Below, piece by piece: positions 1 through 6,066 of a stretch of DNA of 11,775 nt (position 1 is the first letter of the stretch; every line of letters starts with the position of its first letter). Under the pieces are notes generated by a model, which had not been told where the DNA came from, did no database searches, and saw only the letters and a list, made by a program, of their open reading frames with translations. Source of the DNA: Acidobacteriota bacterium (GTDB taxonomy: Bacteria > Acidobacteriota > Terriglobia > Terriglobales > Acidobacteriaceae); assembly GCA_021781255.1 (NCBI GenBank), contig JAJXXG010000955.1, positions 1 through 11,775 on the forward strand, in the 5' to 3' direction. Position numbers and translations under genes: made by a program.

Positions 1-301
1 GCTTGATGTTCCAGCCCATGGCATTGACCAGAATATCGATGGTTCCGAGTTTGGCGACAACATTCGAAACCAGCGCGGCCACGCTCTCTTCATTCGTGAC
101 GTCACTGGTAATGGCCAGCACTTCGTTGCCGGTCTCAGCCGTAATCTTCTTCGCCGCTTCGTCCAGCGCCGTCTGATTGCGGCTTGACACCACGACTTTC
201 GCGCCCTGGCGGCTCAAGCCTAAGGCAAGCGCTTCGCCGATACCGCCCGCGCCGCCCATCACCAGCGCCACCTTATTGTCCAACCTGAAAATATCGTTCA
301 T
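1..301 (-). CDS. SDR-family NAD(P)H-dependent oxidoreductase, 3' part cut off by window edge; candidate phloroglucinol reductase
   Basis: Only the first 100 residues are in the window, beginning at ATG 299-301 behind an AGGAGA ribosome site about 9 nt upstream. The Rossmann glycine motif is present as GGAGGIG (residues 16-22), with Met where the family usually has Thr. The second beta strand ends in VVVSSRN, and Arg41 just after it favours NADPH over NADH in classical SDRs. Asp67 (SDVTN) is the usual adenine-contacting Asp, and NAMG (93-96) stands for the NAG motif. The catalytic Ser and YxxxK lie beyond the left edge and cannot be checked. It is the last visible gene of a long operon, 62 bp after the BKACE gene. 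The motifs alone would equally suit a 3-oxoacyl reductase. The neighbours (transhydroxylase, cyclases, BKACE) make an NADPH-dependent phloroglucinol-to-dihydrophloroglucinol reductase the best inference. The family call is firm and the substrate is not. Confidence 0.85.
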   Translation of the reverse strand, partial: MNDIFRLDNKVALVMGGAGGIGEALALGLSRQGAKVVVSSRNQTALDEAAKKITAETGNEVLAITSDVTNEESVAALVSNVVAKLGTIDILVNAMGWNIK

Positions 302-328
302 TGCTCTCTCTCCTGCGCGGGTGCCCCA

Positions 329-349
329 GGCCCCTCGCATTTGGGGGCC
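329..349 (-). other. GC-rich inverted repeat between BKACE and SDR genes
   Basis: GGCCCC (329-334) pairs with GGGGCC (344-349) around a 9-nt loop, in the 62-bp spacer between the BKACE stop and the SDR start. In the minus-strand mRNA this forms a 6-bp all-GC stem ending 27 nt before the SDR ATG. No U-tract follows, so it is not a classical intrinsic terminator. A processing or stability hairpin, or chance in GC-rich DNA, are the options. Confidence 0.4.
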
Positions 350-363
350 CGGGAAACTAAACA

Positions 364-1215
364 CTATGCCAGCGGCTTCAGGCCGAGGATCTGGCGAGCC
401 TCATCGGGCGTCGCCGGTTCCTTGCCCAGTTCACGGATGATGCGGACCGTTCTTGCCACAAGACGCGCATTGGTGGCCAGGTCACCCTTGCCGTAGTAGA
501 CATTGTCCTCCAGGCCCACTCGCGCGTGGCCGCCCATCAGGACACTCAGCGTGGTCATTCCCACCTGGTCGCGGCCCACGGCGGCGCAGTTGATAATCGT
601 GCCCTGCGGCATAAGGTCCGCGATCTGGGTGAAGATCTTCGGCGTGGCGTCGCAGGCGCCCTGGTAGCGCATGCCCAGCACGATGTCGATATAGTAGGGC
701 GGCTTGAGTATGCCCCGTTCGATAATGCTGTAGACTTCGCGCATCATGGAGTGCGAGTAGACCTCGAGCTCAGGCTTGACGCCCAGCTCGTTCATACGGC
801 CGAGGTACCAGTCGATCTCTTCGGGCATGTTGGACCACGGCACGCCCTTGTACTGGCCGCTGATGCGCATCATGCTGCCCATGTTGAGCGAGGCCATCTC
901 GGGGTGAGCCAGCAGGCACTCGATACGCTGCTCCTGGGTCAGGTTCGGTCCGCCGCCGGTCGAGTCCTCGATGACGATGGGGCAGACGTCGCGGATGCGT
1001 TTGTGAATGTCGTTGAAGACCGCCACGTCGGACGTGTTGCCGCCGTCTTTGTCGCGGGCGTGGATATGCACCACTGCGGCGCCTTCGTTGTAACAGGCCA
1101 GAGCCGAAGCTGCTATCTCATCGGGTTGCTCGGGCAGGTTGGCATTTTGCTTCTTCATGGTGATGGCGCCGGTCTGGGCCACCGTAACGATTACTTTGTT
1201 GCTCAAGTCAGCCAT
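364..1215 (-). CDS. BKACE (beta-keto acid cleavage enzyme, DUF849/PF05853); candidate triacetate acetoacetate-lyase
   Basis: The 283-residue product is full length for BKACE, a Zn-dependent TIM-barrel family that condenses a beta-keto acid with an acyl-CoA and splits it into acetoacetate plus a new acyl-CoA. Metal ligands are visible: the HIHARD motif gives His50 and His52, and VGLEDN gives Glu236. Arg232 and Asp237 flank that Glu as in the characterised 3-keto-5-aminohexanoate cleavage enzyme Kce, and STGGG (85-89) matches the family's STGG substrate loop. The residue matching Kce Glu14 is Ile18 here, in TGAITM. As I recall, that Glu contacts the substrate amino group in Kce, so an amino-free substrate is likely. 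The ATG start has GAGGAAA about 8 nt upstream. In this operon the natural substrate would be 3,5-dioxohexanoate (triacetate), giving acetoacetate and acetoacetyl-CoA for the thiolase two genes upstream. Other beta-keto acids remain possible. Confidence 0.93.
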   Translation of the reverse strand: MADLSNKVIVTVAQTGAITMKKQNANLPEQPDEIAASALACYNEGAAVVHIHARDKDGGNTSDVAVFNDIHKRIRDVCPIVIEDSTGGGPNLTQEQRIECLLAHPEMASLNMGSMMRISGQYKGVPWSNMPEEIDWYLGRMNELGVKPELEVYSHSMMREVYSIIERGILKPPYYIDIVLGMRYQGACDATPKIFTQIADLMPQGTIINCAAVGRDQVGMTTLSVLMGGHARVGLEDNVYYGKGDLATNARLVARTVRIIRELGKEPATPDEARQILGLKPLA

Positions 1216-1284
1216 CGTTCTTTCCTCTCATGAGCCCGAAAGACTCATTGTTCGACTCTCTGGTTCTTGTTCGAAAATGACACT

Positions 1285-1299
1285 GCCGGTTAAGCCGGC
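1285..1299 (-). other. Small inverted repeat across the stop codon of the HAD-family gene
   Basis: GCCGG (1285-1289) and CCGGC (1295-1299) flank a 5-nt loop that contains the TAA stop of the dehydrogenase gene. There is no U-tract. A 5-bp stem is weak, and I note it only as a possible intercistronic hairpin in the 74-bp spacer before the BKACE gene. Confidence 0.25.
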
Positions 1300-2258
1300 T
1301 TTGGTGGATCTTTCAAGGCAAACTCGGTTGCCTTCAGAACGCGGATCAGATCGTCATCGCGCTTGGCCAGCGTCTCTTCGAGCGGCCTGTCGGTATAGTC
1401 GAAGAAGCCCTTACCGGTCTTCACTCCTAAATCGCCCTTCTCTACCCGGCTCACCAGGCTCTTGGGTGCGTTATCCAGCGGCGGCTCGGGATAATTGGCC
1501 AGCCGAAGATTGCCCGCGCTCAGTTCAAGGCCGGTGAAGTCGTAGCGCTGCACCACACCCAGCGTGCACATACGCGGCGCGATCGAGGCCTTCACGGCGA
1601 GATCGAGCTGATCGGCGGTGATGAAGCCGTTGTCGAGCATGAAGAAAACCTCGCGGCCGATAATGCGCAGCAGGCGGTTGATGGCGTGGCCGGGAACATA
1701 CTTCTGCATCAGCACCGGAGTTTTGCCGATGTAGCGCAGCATTGCGAGCACAGTCTCTTCGGTTTCCTTCGAGACGCGGGGATCGCGCACGACTTCGACC
1801 AGCGGAAGAATGTGCGCCGGGGCGAACCAATGGGTAACGACGGTATTGGTTGCGCGGCTCTCCGGGATCAGCTCGAAGACATTCAGGTAGCTGGTGTTGC
1901 TGCCGAAGATCGCATCTGGCTTGGCGCATGCATCCAACTGTTTGAACAGCTCGATCTTCAGATCCTTCTTTTCGTTGATGCACTCGACGATGAAATCGGC
2001 ATCGCGCGCGGAGTCCTCGATGCTGAGGCTATACGAGATGCGCGCCTCGATGGGGGCGATCTCTTCTTGCTTCACTACATCGTTTTTCACCAGTGTGAGC
2101 AAGTTGGCGTGAACCACGAGCTGCGCCTGGTCGAGCGAGGCCTGGCGGCGGGCGCAAAGGCTCACAGCATAGCCGCCCTTGGCAAAATCGAGTGCTATGC
2201 CCGGCCCCATGAGGCCGGCGCCAATGACGGCGACTTTCTTGATCTCCTGCAGTTTCAC
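1290..2258 (-). CDS. 3-hydroxyacyl-CoA dehydrogenase-family protein; candidate 3-hydroxy-5-oxohexanoate dehydrogenase
   Basis: The 322-residue protein starts at GTG (2256-2258), 8 nt after AGGAGA. The open frame continues upstream to 2330, but those 24 codons are Gly/Ala/Pro-rich and lack family similarity. The NAD-binding glycine motif GAGLMG is at residues 13-18. SNTSYL (120-125) carries the conserved Ser/Asn. The catalytic pair His143 (THWFAPAH) and Glu155 (PLVEVV) are 12 apart, as in short-chain HAD, and Asn194 (HAINRLL) matches the conserved active-site Asn. The C-terminal helical domain ends with GVKTGKGFFDY (278-288). Related enzymes oxidise 3-hydroxybutyryl-CoA using NAD. No enoyl-CoA hydratase or CoA ligase is next to it. 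Its place between thiolase and BKACE in a phloroglucinol-type operon suggests oxidation of the free acid 3-hydroxy-5-oxohexanoate to triacetate. Ordinary 3-hydroxybutyryl-CoA dehydrogenase is the alternative. Confidence 0.9.
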   Translation of the reverse strand: MKLQEIKKVAVIGAGLMGPGIALDFAKGGYAVSLCARRQASLDQAQLVVHANLLTLVKNDVVKQEEIAPIEARISYSLSIEDSARDADFIVECINEKKDLKIELFKQLDACAKPDAIFGSNTSYLNVFELIPESRATNTVVTHWFAPAHILPLVEVVRDPRVSKETEETVLAMLRYIGKTPVLMQKYVPGHAINRLLRIIGREVFFMLDNGFITADQLDLAVKASIAPRMCTLGVVQRYDFTGLELSAGNLRLANYPEPPLDNAPKSLVSRVEKGDLGVKTGKGFFDYTDRPLEETLAKRDDDLIRVLKATEFALKDPPKPA

Positions 2259-2266
2259 TTTCGATC

Positions 2267-2272
2267 TCTCCT
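2267..2272 (-). promoter_or_regulatory. Ribosome binding site fixing a GTG start
   Basis: AGGAGA on the minus strand lies 8 nt before GTG 2258 and decides the start of the HAD-family gene. No good ribosome site precedes the farther upstream in-frame starts. Confidence 0.7.
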
Positions 2273-2334
2273 GGCTCAGCCCGTTGAGGCCGCGCCCGCC
2301 GCCGGCAGCCGGTGAGCCGCCAGCAGCCACACGT

Positions 2335-3516
2335 TTAGGTTACGTTCTCAATCGCCATTGCCATGCCCAGACCGCCGCTGACGCAGAGCGTCGCCAGCCC
2401 GAGACGGGATTTGCGCTTCAGCATCTCGTAAAGCAGCGTGACCGTGATTCGGGTCCCGGTGCAGCCTGTAGGATGGCCGAGCGAGATGCCGCCGCCGTTG
2501 ACGTTGAGTATCTCCCGATTGAAATGCAACTCGCGATCGCAGGCCAGCACCTGGGCGGCAAAGGCCTCGTTGAGCTCAATCAGATCGAGGTCGCCGAGCT
2601 TGATGCCGTGCTTCTTTTCGAGCAGGCGGATGGCCGGCACCGGCCCGAGGCCCATGTAGTTGGGGTCCACGCCGGCAGAAGTCGCAGCCATAATGCGCGC
2701 CAGCGGCTTCAGGTTGTTTTCTTTGACAAACTTCTCGCTGGCCAGGACCACGAACGCAGCCCCATCGGTGATGCCTGAGGAGTTTCCGGCGGTGACAGTG
2801 CCCGTCTTCGAAAAGACCGGGGGCAGTTTGGCCATCTTCTCCAGGGAAGCTCCAAGAAACAGATGCTCATCCTTGGAGAAGACTGTCGATCCCTTTTTGC
2901 TCTCAATGGTAATGGGAACGATTTCGTCGTCGAAGCGTCCGCTGGACTGCGCCGCGGCGGCGCGTTGCTGCGAGAGAAGCGCCAGCTCGTCCTGCTCTTC
3001 GCGCGAGATATTGTATAGGGTAGCAAGGCTCTCGGCGGTTTCACCCATCAACTTCTTCGCCATGGGGCACATGTAGCCGTCGCGATACATGGCATCGATC
3101 AGCTCCTGATTGCCGAGACGATAGCCCCAGCGAGCGCCGTCGAGCAGGAAGGGGATCCGCGACATGGCCTCCGTCCCTCCTGCCAGTGCGCACTCCATGT
3201 TGCCGGACGAAATTTCCAGGAAGGAGAGCGCGATGGACTTGAGACCGGATGCGCATGCCATGTTAATGGTGTAGGCCGGAACCTCCTGAGGAACGCCGGT
3301 GCGAATGGAGATCTGCCGCGCTGGATTGGGGCCACCGCCCGCCTGGCGCGCATTGCCTACTACCGTTTCTTCAATCTGTTCCGGTTTAACACCGGCGCGC
3401 TCCAGCGCCGCCTTGGCGGCAATCGCGCCCAGATCGGCGGCGGAAAACGACGCCAGCGACCCTCCAAACTTGCCGACCGCGGTACGAGCGCCGGATACGA
3501 TATAAACGTTATTCAA
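2335..3516 (-). CDS. Acetyl-CoA acetyltransferase (thiolase family)
   Basis: The 393-residue product has the exact length of biosynthetic/degradative acetoacetyl-CoA thiolases. The acyl-accepting Cys88 sits in NMACASG, His348 in GHPTGC and the second catalytic Cys378 in CVSGGLG, all at the family's standard positions. NEAF carries the conserved active-site Asn. I choose TTG 3514-3516 as the start because a perfect AGGAGG lies 5 nt upstream. An in-frame GTG at 3534 would put that site inside the gene and add six residues. The enzyme would cleave acetoacetyl-CoA with CoA to two acetyl-CoA in the cytoplasm, which is the end step after BKACE cleavage. It lies 24 bp after the cyclase gene and 76 bp before the HAD-family gene. 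CVSGGLG differs slightly from the usual CxGGGxG. Thiolytic versus condensing direction cannot be read from sequence. Confidence 0.95.
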   Translation of the reverse strand: MNNVYIVSGARTAVGKFGGSLASFSAADLGAIAAKAALERAGVKPEQIEETVVGNARQAGGGPNPARQISIRTGVPQEVPAYTINMACASGLKSIALSFLEISSGNMECALAGGTEAMSRIPFLLDGARWGYRLGNQELIDAMYRDGYMCPMAKKLMGETAESLATLYNISREEQDELALLSQQRAAAAQSSGRFDDEIVPITIESKKGSTVFSKDEHLFLGASLEKMAKLPPVFSKTGTVTAGNSSGITDGAAFVVLASEKFVKENNLKPLARIMAATSAGVDPNYMGLGPVPAIRLLEKKHGIKLGDLDLIELNEAFAAQVLACDRELHFNREILNVNGGGISLGHPTGCTGTRITVTLLYEMLKRKSRLGLATLCVSGGLGMAMAIENVT

Positions 3517-3521
3517 AAATT

Positions 3522-3527
3522 CCTCCT
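3522..3527 (-). promoter_or_regulatory. Ribosome binding site fixing a TTG start
   Basis: A perfect AGGAGG on the minus strand, 5 nt before TTG 3516, marks the thiolase start. The resulting N-terminus, [14 protein letters not shown], aligns with normal thiolases. Confidence 0.8.
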
Positions 3528-3540
3528 GGACCACGTTGGA

Positions 3541-4332
3541 TTATTGACCAGTTTCGAAGCGGAATGTCCCGTCCGTATCCACCAGCGCCAAAAGCCGCAC
3601 AATGCAGCCGTCTCCACCCGGCCATCGCCAGGGGAAGCACATAAAGGTGCAGCGCTTGCCGGTGACTGCATCCAGGTCTCCACCTTCATCGCCCGCGTTC
3701 TCGATGCCGGGAATGCCGCCTTTCACCATGAGCGTTTTATGCGCGGGCTCCCAATCGGGGAAGTCTGCTAACGGATCGCGCCCGGTCACAGCCTTGTACT
3801 CTTCGATCAAGTGAGGGTGCGACGGGCCAAGGCCGTGGTCGACCAACTTGGTGGCGATAGGATGATCATTCGCCTGGCAGCCGTAGGCCACCATCTTGAT
3901 CTTCTTGTCGACCAGCCACTGGGCTCCTGCCTTGTTGATGCCGGGTCCATAGGCAAAGTACTCGTCGGTGTCGGCCCACTTGTGGTGGTAGCCAGTGTTG
4001 ATGACCACCACGTCGCCCCCCTGGATCTTCGGAGCAGCGCTCTCCAAAGCCTCGGGGGTGATGACACCCCACTTGCCCATGGGAATGGAGACGCACACTC
4101 CGGTGCCGAACAACCGCCAGAGCGGATAGTCGGCGATGGTCGGCGTGCACTCGGTCACATGCAGAGGAGCATCCATGTGCGTACAACGGTGCATGATGCC
4201 TTCCCAACTCACCTGATAGACGCCGTCCTTGGCGTGGAACTTGTCGATGTCGATGTTCACGCCAGGGGTCGACGGCCACTCCGGCATGAACTGGGTGAAC
4301 GTGTGGGTGAGGTCATATACTTTCAAACTCAT
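3541..4332 (-). CDS. Cyclase-family metal-dependent hydrolase (PF04199), copy 1; candidate dihydrophloroglucinol cyclohydrolase
   Basis: The 263-residue protein starts at ATG 4330-4332 behind AAAGGAATCAGGAA. An in-frame extension to 4467 would run through the preceding gene's end and has no family similarity. PF04199 enzymes (for example kynurenine formamidase KynB) hydrolyse C-N or C-C bonds using metal held by HxGTHxDxPxH. Here the motif reads HRCTHMDAPLH (48-58): His48, His52, Asp54 and His58 are kept, while Gly is Cys50. The later NDHPIAT stretch matches the second metal-region motif, and HPH near residue 174 is extra histidine-rich sequence. The locus has no tryptophan catabolism genes. 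Beside a transhydroxylase, SDR and BKACE, hydrolytic opening of dihydrophloroglucinol to 3-hydroxy-5-oxohexanoate is the best-supported role. With its metal motif intact, this copy is the stronger catalytic candidate of the pair. It is 31 bp downstream of copy 2. Confidence 0.9.
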   Translation of the reverse strand: MSLKVYDLTHTFTQFMPEWPSTPGVNIDIDKFHAKDGVYQVSWEGIMHRCTHMDAPLHVTECTPTIADYPLWRLFGTGVCVSIPMGKWGVITPEALESAAPKIQGGDVVVINTGYHHKWADTDEYFAYGPGINKAGAQWLVDKKIKMVAYGCQANDHPIATKLVDHGLGPSHPHLIEEYKAVTGRDPLADFPDWEPAHKTLMVKGGIPGIENAGDEGGDLDAVTGKRCTFMCFPWRWPGGDGCIVRLLALVDTDGTFRFETGQ

Positions 4333-4363
4333 TTCCTGATTCCTTTCGCTTTCCCGCAGCCGT

Positions 4364-5176
4364 CTACTTGCCCTGCTCGATCCGGCATTTTCCACCGGGA
4401 TCGAACATGGCCACAAACCGGACCTGACATGCATCGCCGTGCTCAAACTTCCACGGGGTGGCGGCAAGAGTCATGCGCTTGCCCTTGACCAGGTCCACGT
4501 CGCCGCCCACTTGCTCGATGGTCGGGATCCCCGCGCTGAGAAGAATTTTGTGGGCCACGTTCCACTCGCCGTGCTCCTTCTTCCAGTCCAGGCCGGTGGC
4601 CTTGGCGTACTCGGTCGCGAGCCGCTTCATCTGCGGGCCGCCGCGATGCGGAGCCATGGAAGTGGCAAGCGGATGGTCGACGTGGGGAGTATCCACCGCA
4701 ACCAGCTTGGGGTTCTTGCTGACGAGCCACTCAGCCGCGTCCTTTGACAGGCCGGGGGCCTCCCCGTAGTATTCGAGGCCGTCTGAGTACTTCTTGTGCC
4801 AGCCGGTAACGATGACAACAATGTCGCCGTCCTTGACGCCCGGCGCCGCCTTCTTGAGGTCGGCAGCCGTGATGACTTCCCAGTTCTTCCTCGGCACGTC
4901 CAGCACCGCTCCGTTACCGAAGAATCGATCGGGAGAGATAGCGGCCAGGTCAGCGCCTTTCTGAATGAGGTGGATCGGGGCGTTCATGTGCGTGCCCGTG
5001 TGCATCACTGTCGTGGTGCGCCAGGCCAGTACGCCATGCTGAGCATGCTTCACTCCGCGCACCATTCTGACGTCGGCTTGCCCGGGATACGAGGGGGCCC
5101 GTTGGTCCCACTCGTGACTGAGCTCCACCAATTGCAGACCCGAATAAGGGTCGTTTACGATCTTCGGCGTGGCCAT
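4364..5176 (-). CDS. Cyclase-family protein (PF04199), copy 2, metal-motif Asp replaced by Asn
   Basis: A 270-residue paralogue of the next gene, starting only 6 bp after the iron-sulfur subunit stop, so probably translationally coupled to it. Shared blocks include the metal motif, the DGDIVVIVTGWHKK region (compare GGDVVVINTGYHHK in copy 1), DHPLAT, the AHK...GIP region and the C-terminal VRFVAMFD. Its metal motif reads HTGTHMNAPIH (59-69): the histidines and GTH are canonical but the usual Asp is Asn65. It retains a KynB-like VDTPHVD stretch that copy 1 lacks. This could be a second cyclohydrolase with a different substrate, a hetero-oligomeric partner for copy 1, or an enzyme with altered metal chemistry. 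The divergence between the copies argues against recent duplication. The cyclase-family call is firm and the function inferred. Confidence 0.88.
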   Translation of the reverse strand: MATPKIVNDPYSGLQLVELSHEWDQRAPSYPGQADVRMVRGVKHAQHGVLAWRTTTVMHTGTHMNAPIHLIQKGADLAAISPDRFFGNGAVLDVPRKNWEVITAADLKKAAPGVKDGDIVVIVTGWHKKYSDGLEYYGEAPGLSKDAAEWLVSKNPKLVAVDTPHVDHPLATSMAPHRGGPQMKRLATEYAKATGLDWKKEHGEWNVAHKILLSAGIPTIEQVGGDVDLVKGKRMTLAATPWKFEHGDACQVRFVAMFDPGGKCRIEQGK

Positions 5177-5182
5177 ATGCTT

Positions 5183-6064
5183 CTACCTCTTAAGTTTCTT
5201 ACGGTTACCTGGACTTTTCTTGGCAGTTAGCACCAGCTCGCCCAGGTTGACACTCGCATCGGTTTTCACTGTAACTTCTTTTGCAAGATAGCCCTGATAC
5301 TCGGCGCGAAGAGTGTATTCGCCGCCCACGGCCAATCCCTTGAACTCAAAGTCGCCCATAAAATCCGTCTCGGTACTGAGGGTCGTTTGCCCCGCCTTCG
5401 ACGTGAGTGTGACTTTGGCCCCGTGCACGCACTCGCCCTGCTTGCCGGCCAGCAACACTTCGCCTGCGATAAAGGGCCTGGGCAGGCTGAGGTACTTGAC
5501 TACCGGCCTGGTTCCCAACTCCGGTTTGTAGCTCTCGACTCTTTCCGCATTCTCCTTGAGTACCTGCGAGATCCTGCTTCCCGCATCGTCCAGGTCGCCG
5601 AAGACCAGCGCCTGGGTCGGGCAGGACTCGACACAGCGCGTGGTCTTTTCGCCGCGATCGATCATGTGCGCGCACATCGTGCACTTCTGTGCCACGCTCA
5701 AGCCTTCATTCCAGGCGATCACGCCGTAAGGGCAGGAATCCACAATCTCCTTCTTGCCTTTGGCCTTCACGGGATCGATAATCACAATCCCGTCGGCACG
5801 GCGATAGACCGCATCGCCGAACTCCGGCCTGATGCAGGGGGCGTCTGCGCAGTGCTGGCACATGATGGGCGTGTAATCGACTTTGACCTTGGTCCCGGAG
5901 CCGTGCGTGAGCTCCTCAATACGAATCCAGGCATGGCCTTCATCCGGCTGCGCCACCGAAACCGGCAGGCAGTCGTTGCCAACATATTCATCCTTGCAGG
6001 CCAGAAAGCAGCTGTAGCATCCGGTGCACCGTGTCACATCTACCGAGATTCCATATCTGGGCAT
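5183..6064 (-). CDS. athS-like: Transhydroxylase-type iron-sulfur small subunit (three [4Fe-4S] clusters plus C-terminal beta-sandwich domain)
   Basis: The 293-residue protein starts at ATG 6062-6064, with GGGAGGG 6 nt upstream and only 2 nt after the large-subunit stop, so the two are surely coupled. Twelve cysteines suit three [4Fe-4S] clusters: Cys13, 16, 19, 23; Cys69, 72, 77; Cys111; Cys128, 131, 144, 148. The CxxCxxxxC group is not followed by the usual CxxxCP, so the fourth cluster of DMSO-reductase-type subunits is missing, as in Pelobacter acidigallici transhydroxylase. Residues about 196-281 form a transthyretin/Cna-B-like beta domain (motifs GAKVTL, DFMGDFEFKGL, GEYTLRAEYQGY), also a hallmark of that small subunit. 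A basic tail (KKSPGNRKKLKR) follows. No signal peptide or membrane segment is seen, so it is cytoplasmic. It would wire or structurally support the molybdenum subunit. Resorcinol-hydroxylase small subunits are the close alternative. Confidence 0.93.
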   Translation of the reverse strand: MPRYGISVDVTRCTGCYSCFLACKDEYVGNDCLPVSVAQPDEGHAWIRIEELTHGSGTKVKVDYTPIMCQHCADAPCIRPEFGDAVYRRADGIVIIDPVKAKGKKEIVDSCPYGVIAWNEGLSVAQKCTMCAHMIDRGEKTTRCVESCPTQALVFGDLDDAGSRISQVLKENAERVESYKPELGTRPVVKYLSLPRPFIAGEVLLAGKQGECVHGAKVTLTSKAGQTTLSTETDFMGDFEFKGLAVGGEYTLRAEYQGYLAKEVTVKTDASVNLGELVLTAKKSPGNRKKLKR

Positions 6065-6066
6065 AG

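Noticed and set aside
526..1233. Long plus-strand open frame (235 codons) opposite the BKACE gene, and similar long antisense frames at 1686-2315, 3811-4488, 5387-6070 and 6979-7593
   Set aside because: Each lies opposite a strongly supported minus-strand gene, has His/Arg/Ala-rich composition typical of GC-rich antisense frames and shows no domain motifs.
1290..3516. Ordinary fatty acid beta-oxidation cluster
   Set aside because: Thiolase and HAD are present, but no enoyl-CoA hydratase or acyl-CoA dehydrogenase. Flanking BKACE, cyclases and transhydroxylase fit an aromatic pathway better.
3541..5176. Kynurenine formamidase (tryptophan catabolism) assignment for the cyclases
   Set aside because: No kynureninase or tryptophan dioxygenase nearby, both metal motifs deviate from KynB, and the operon context is aromatic ring degradation.
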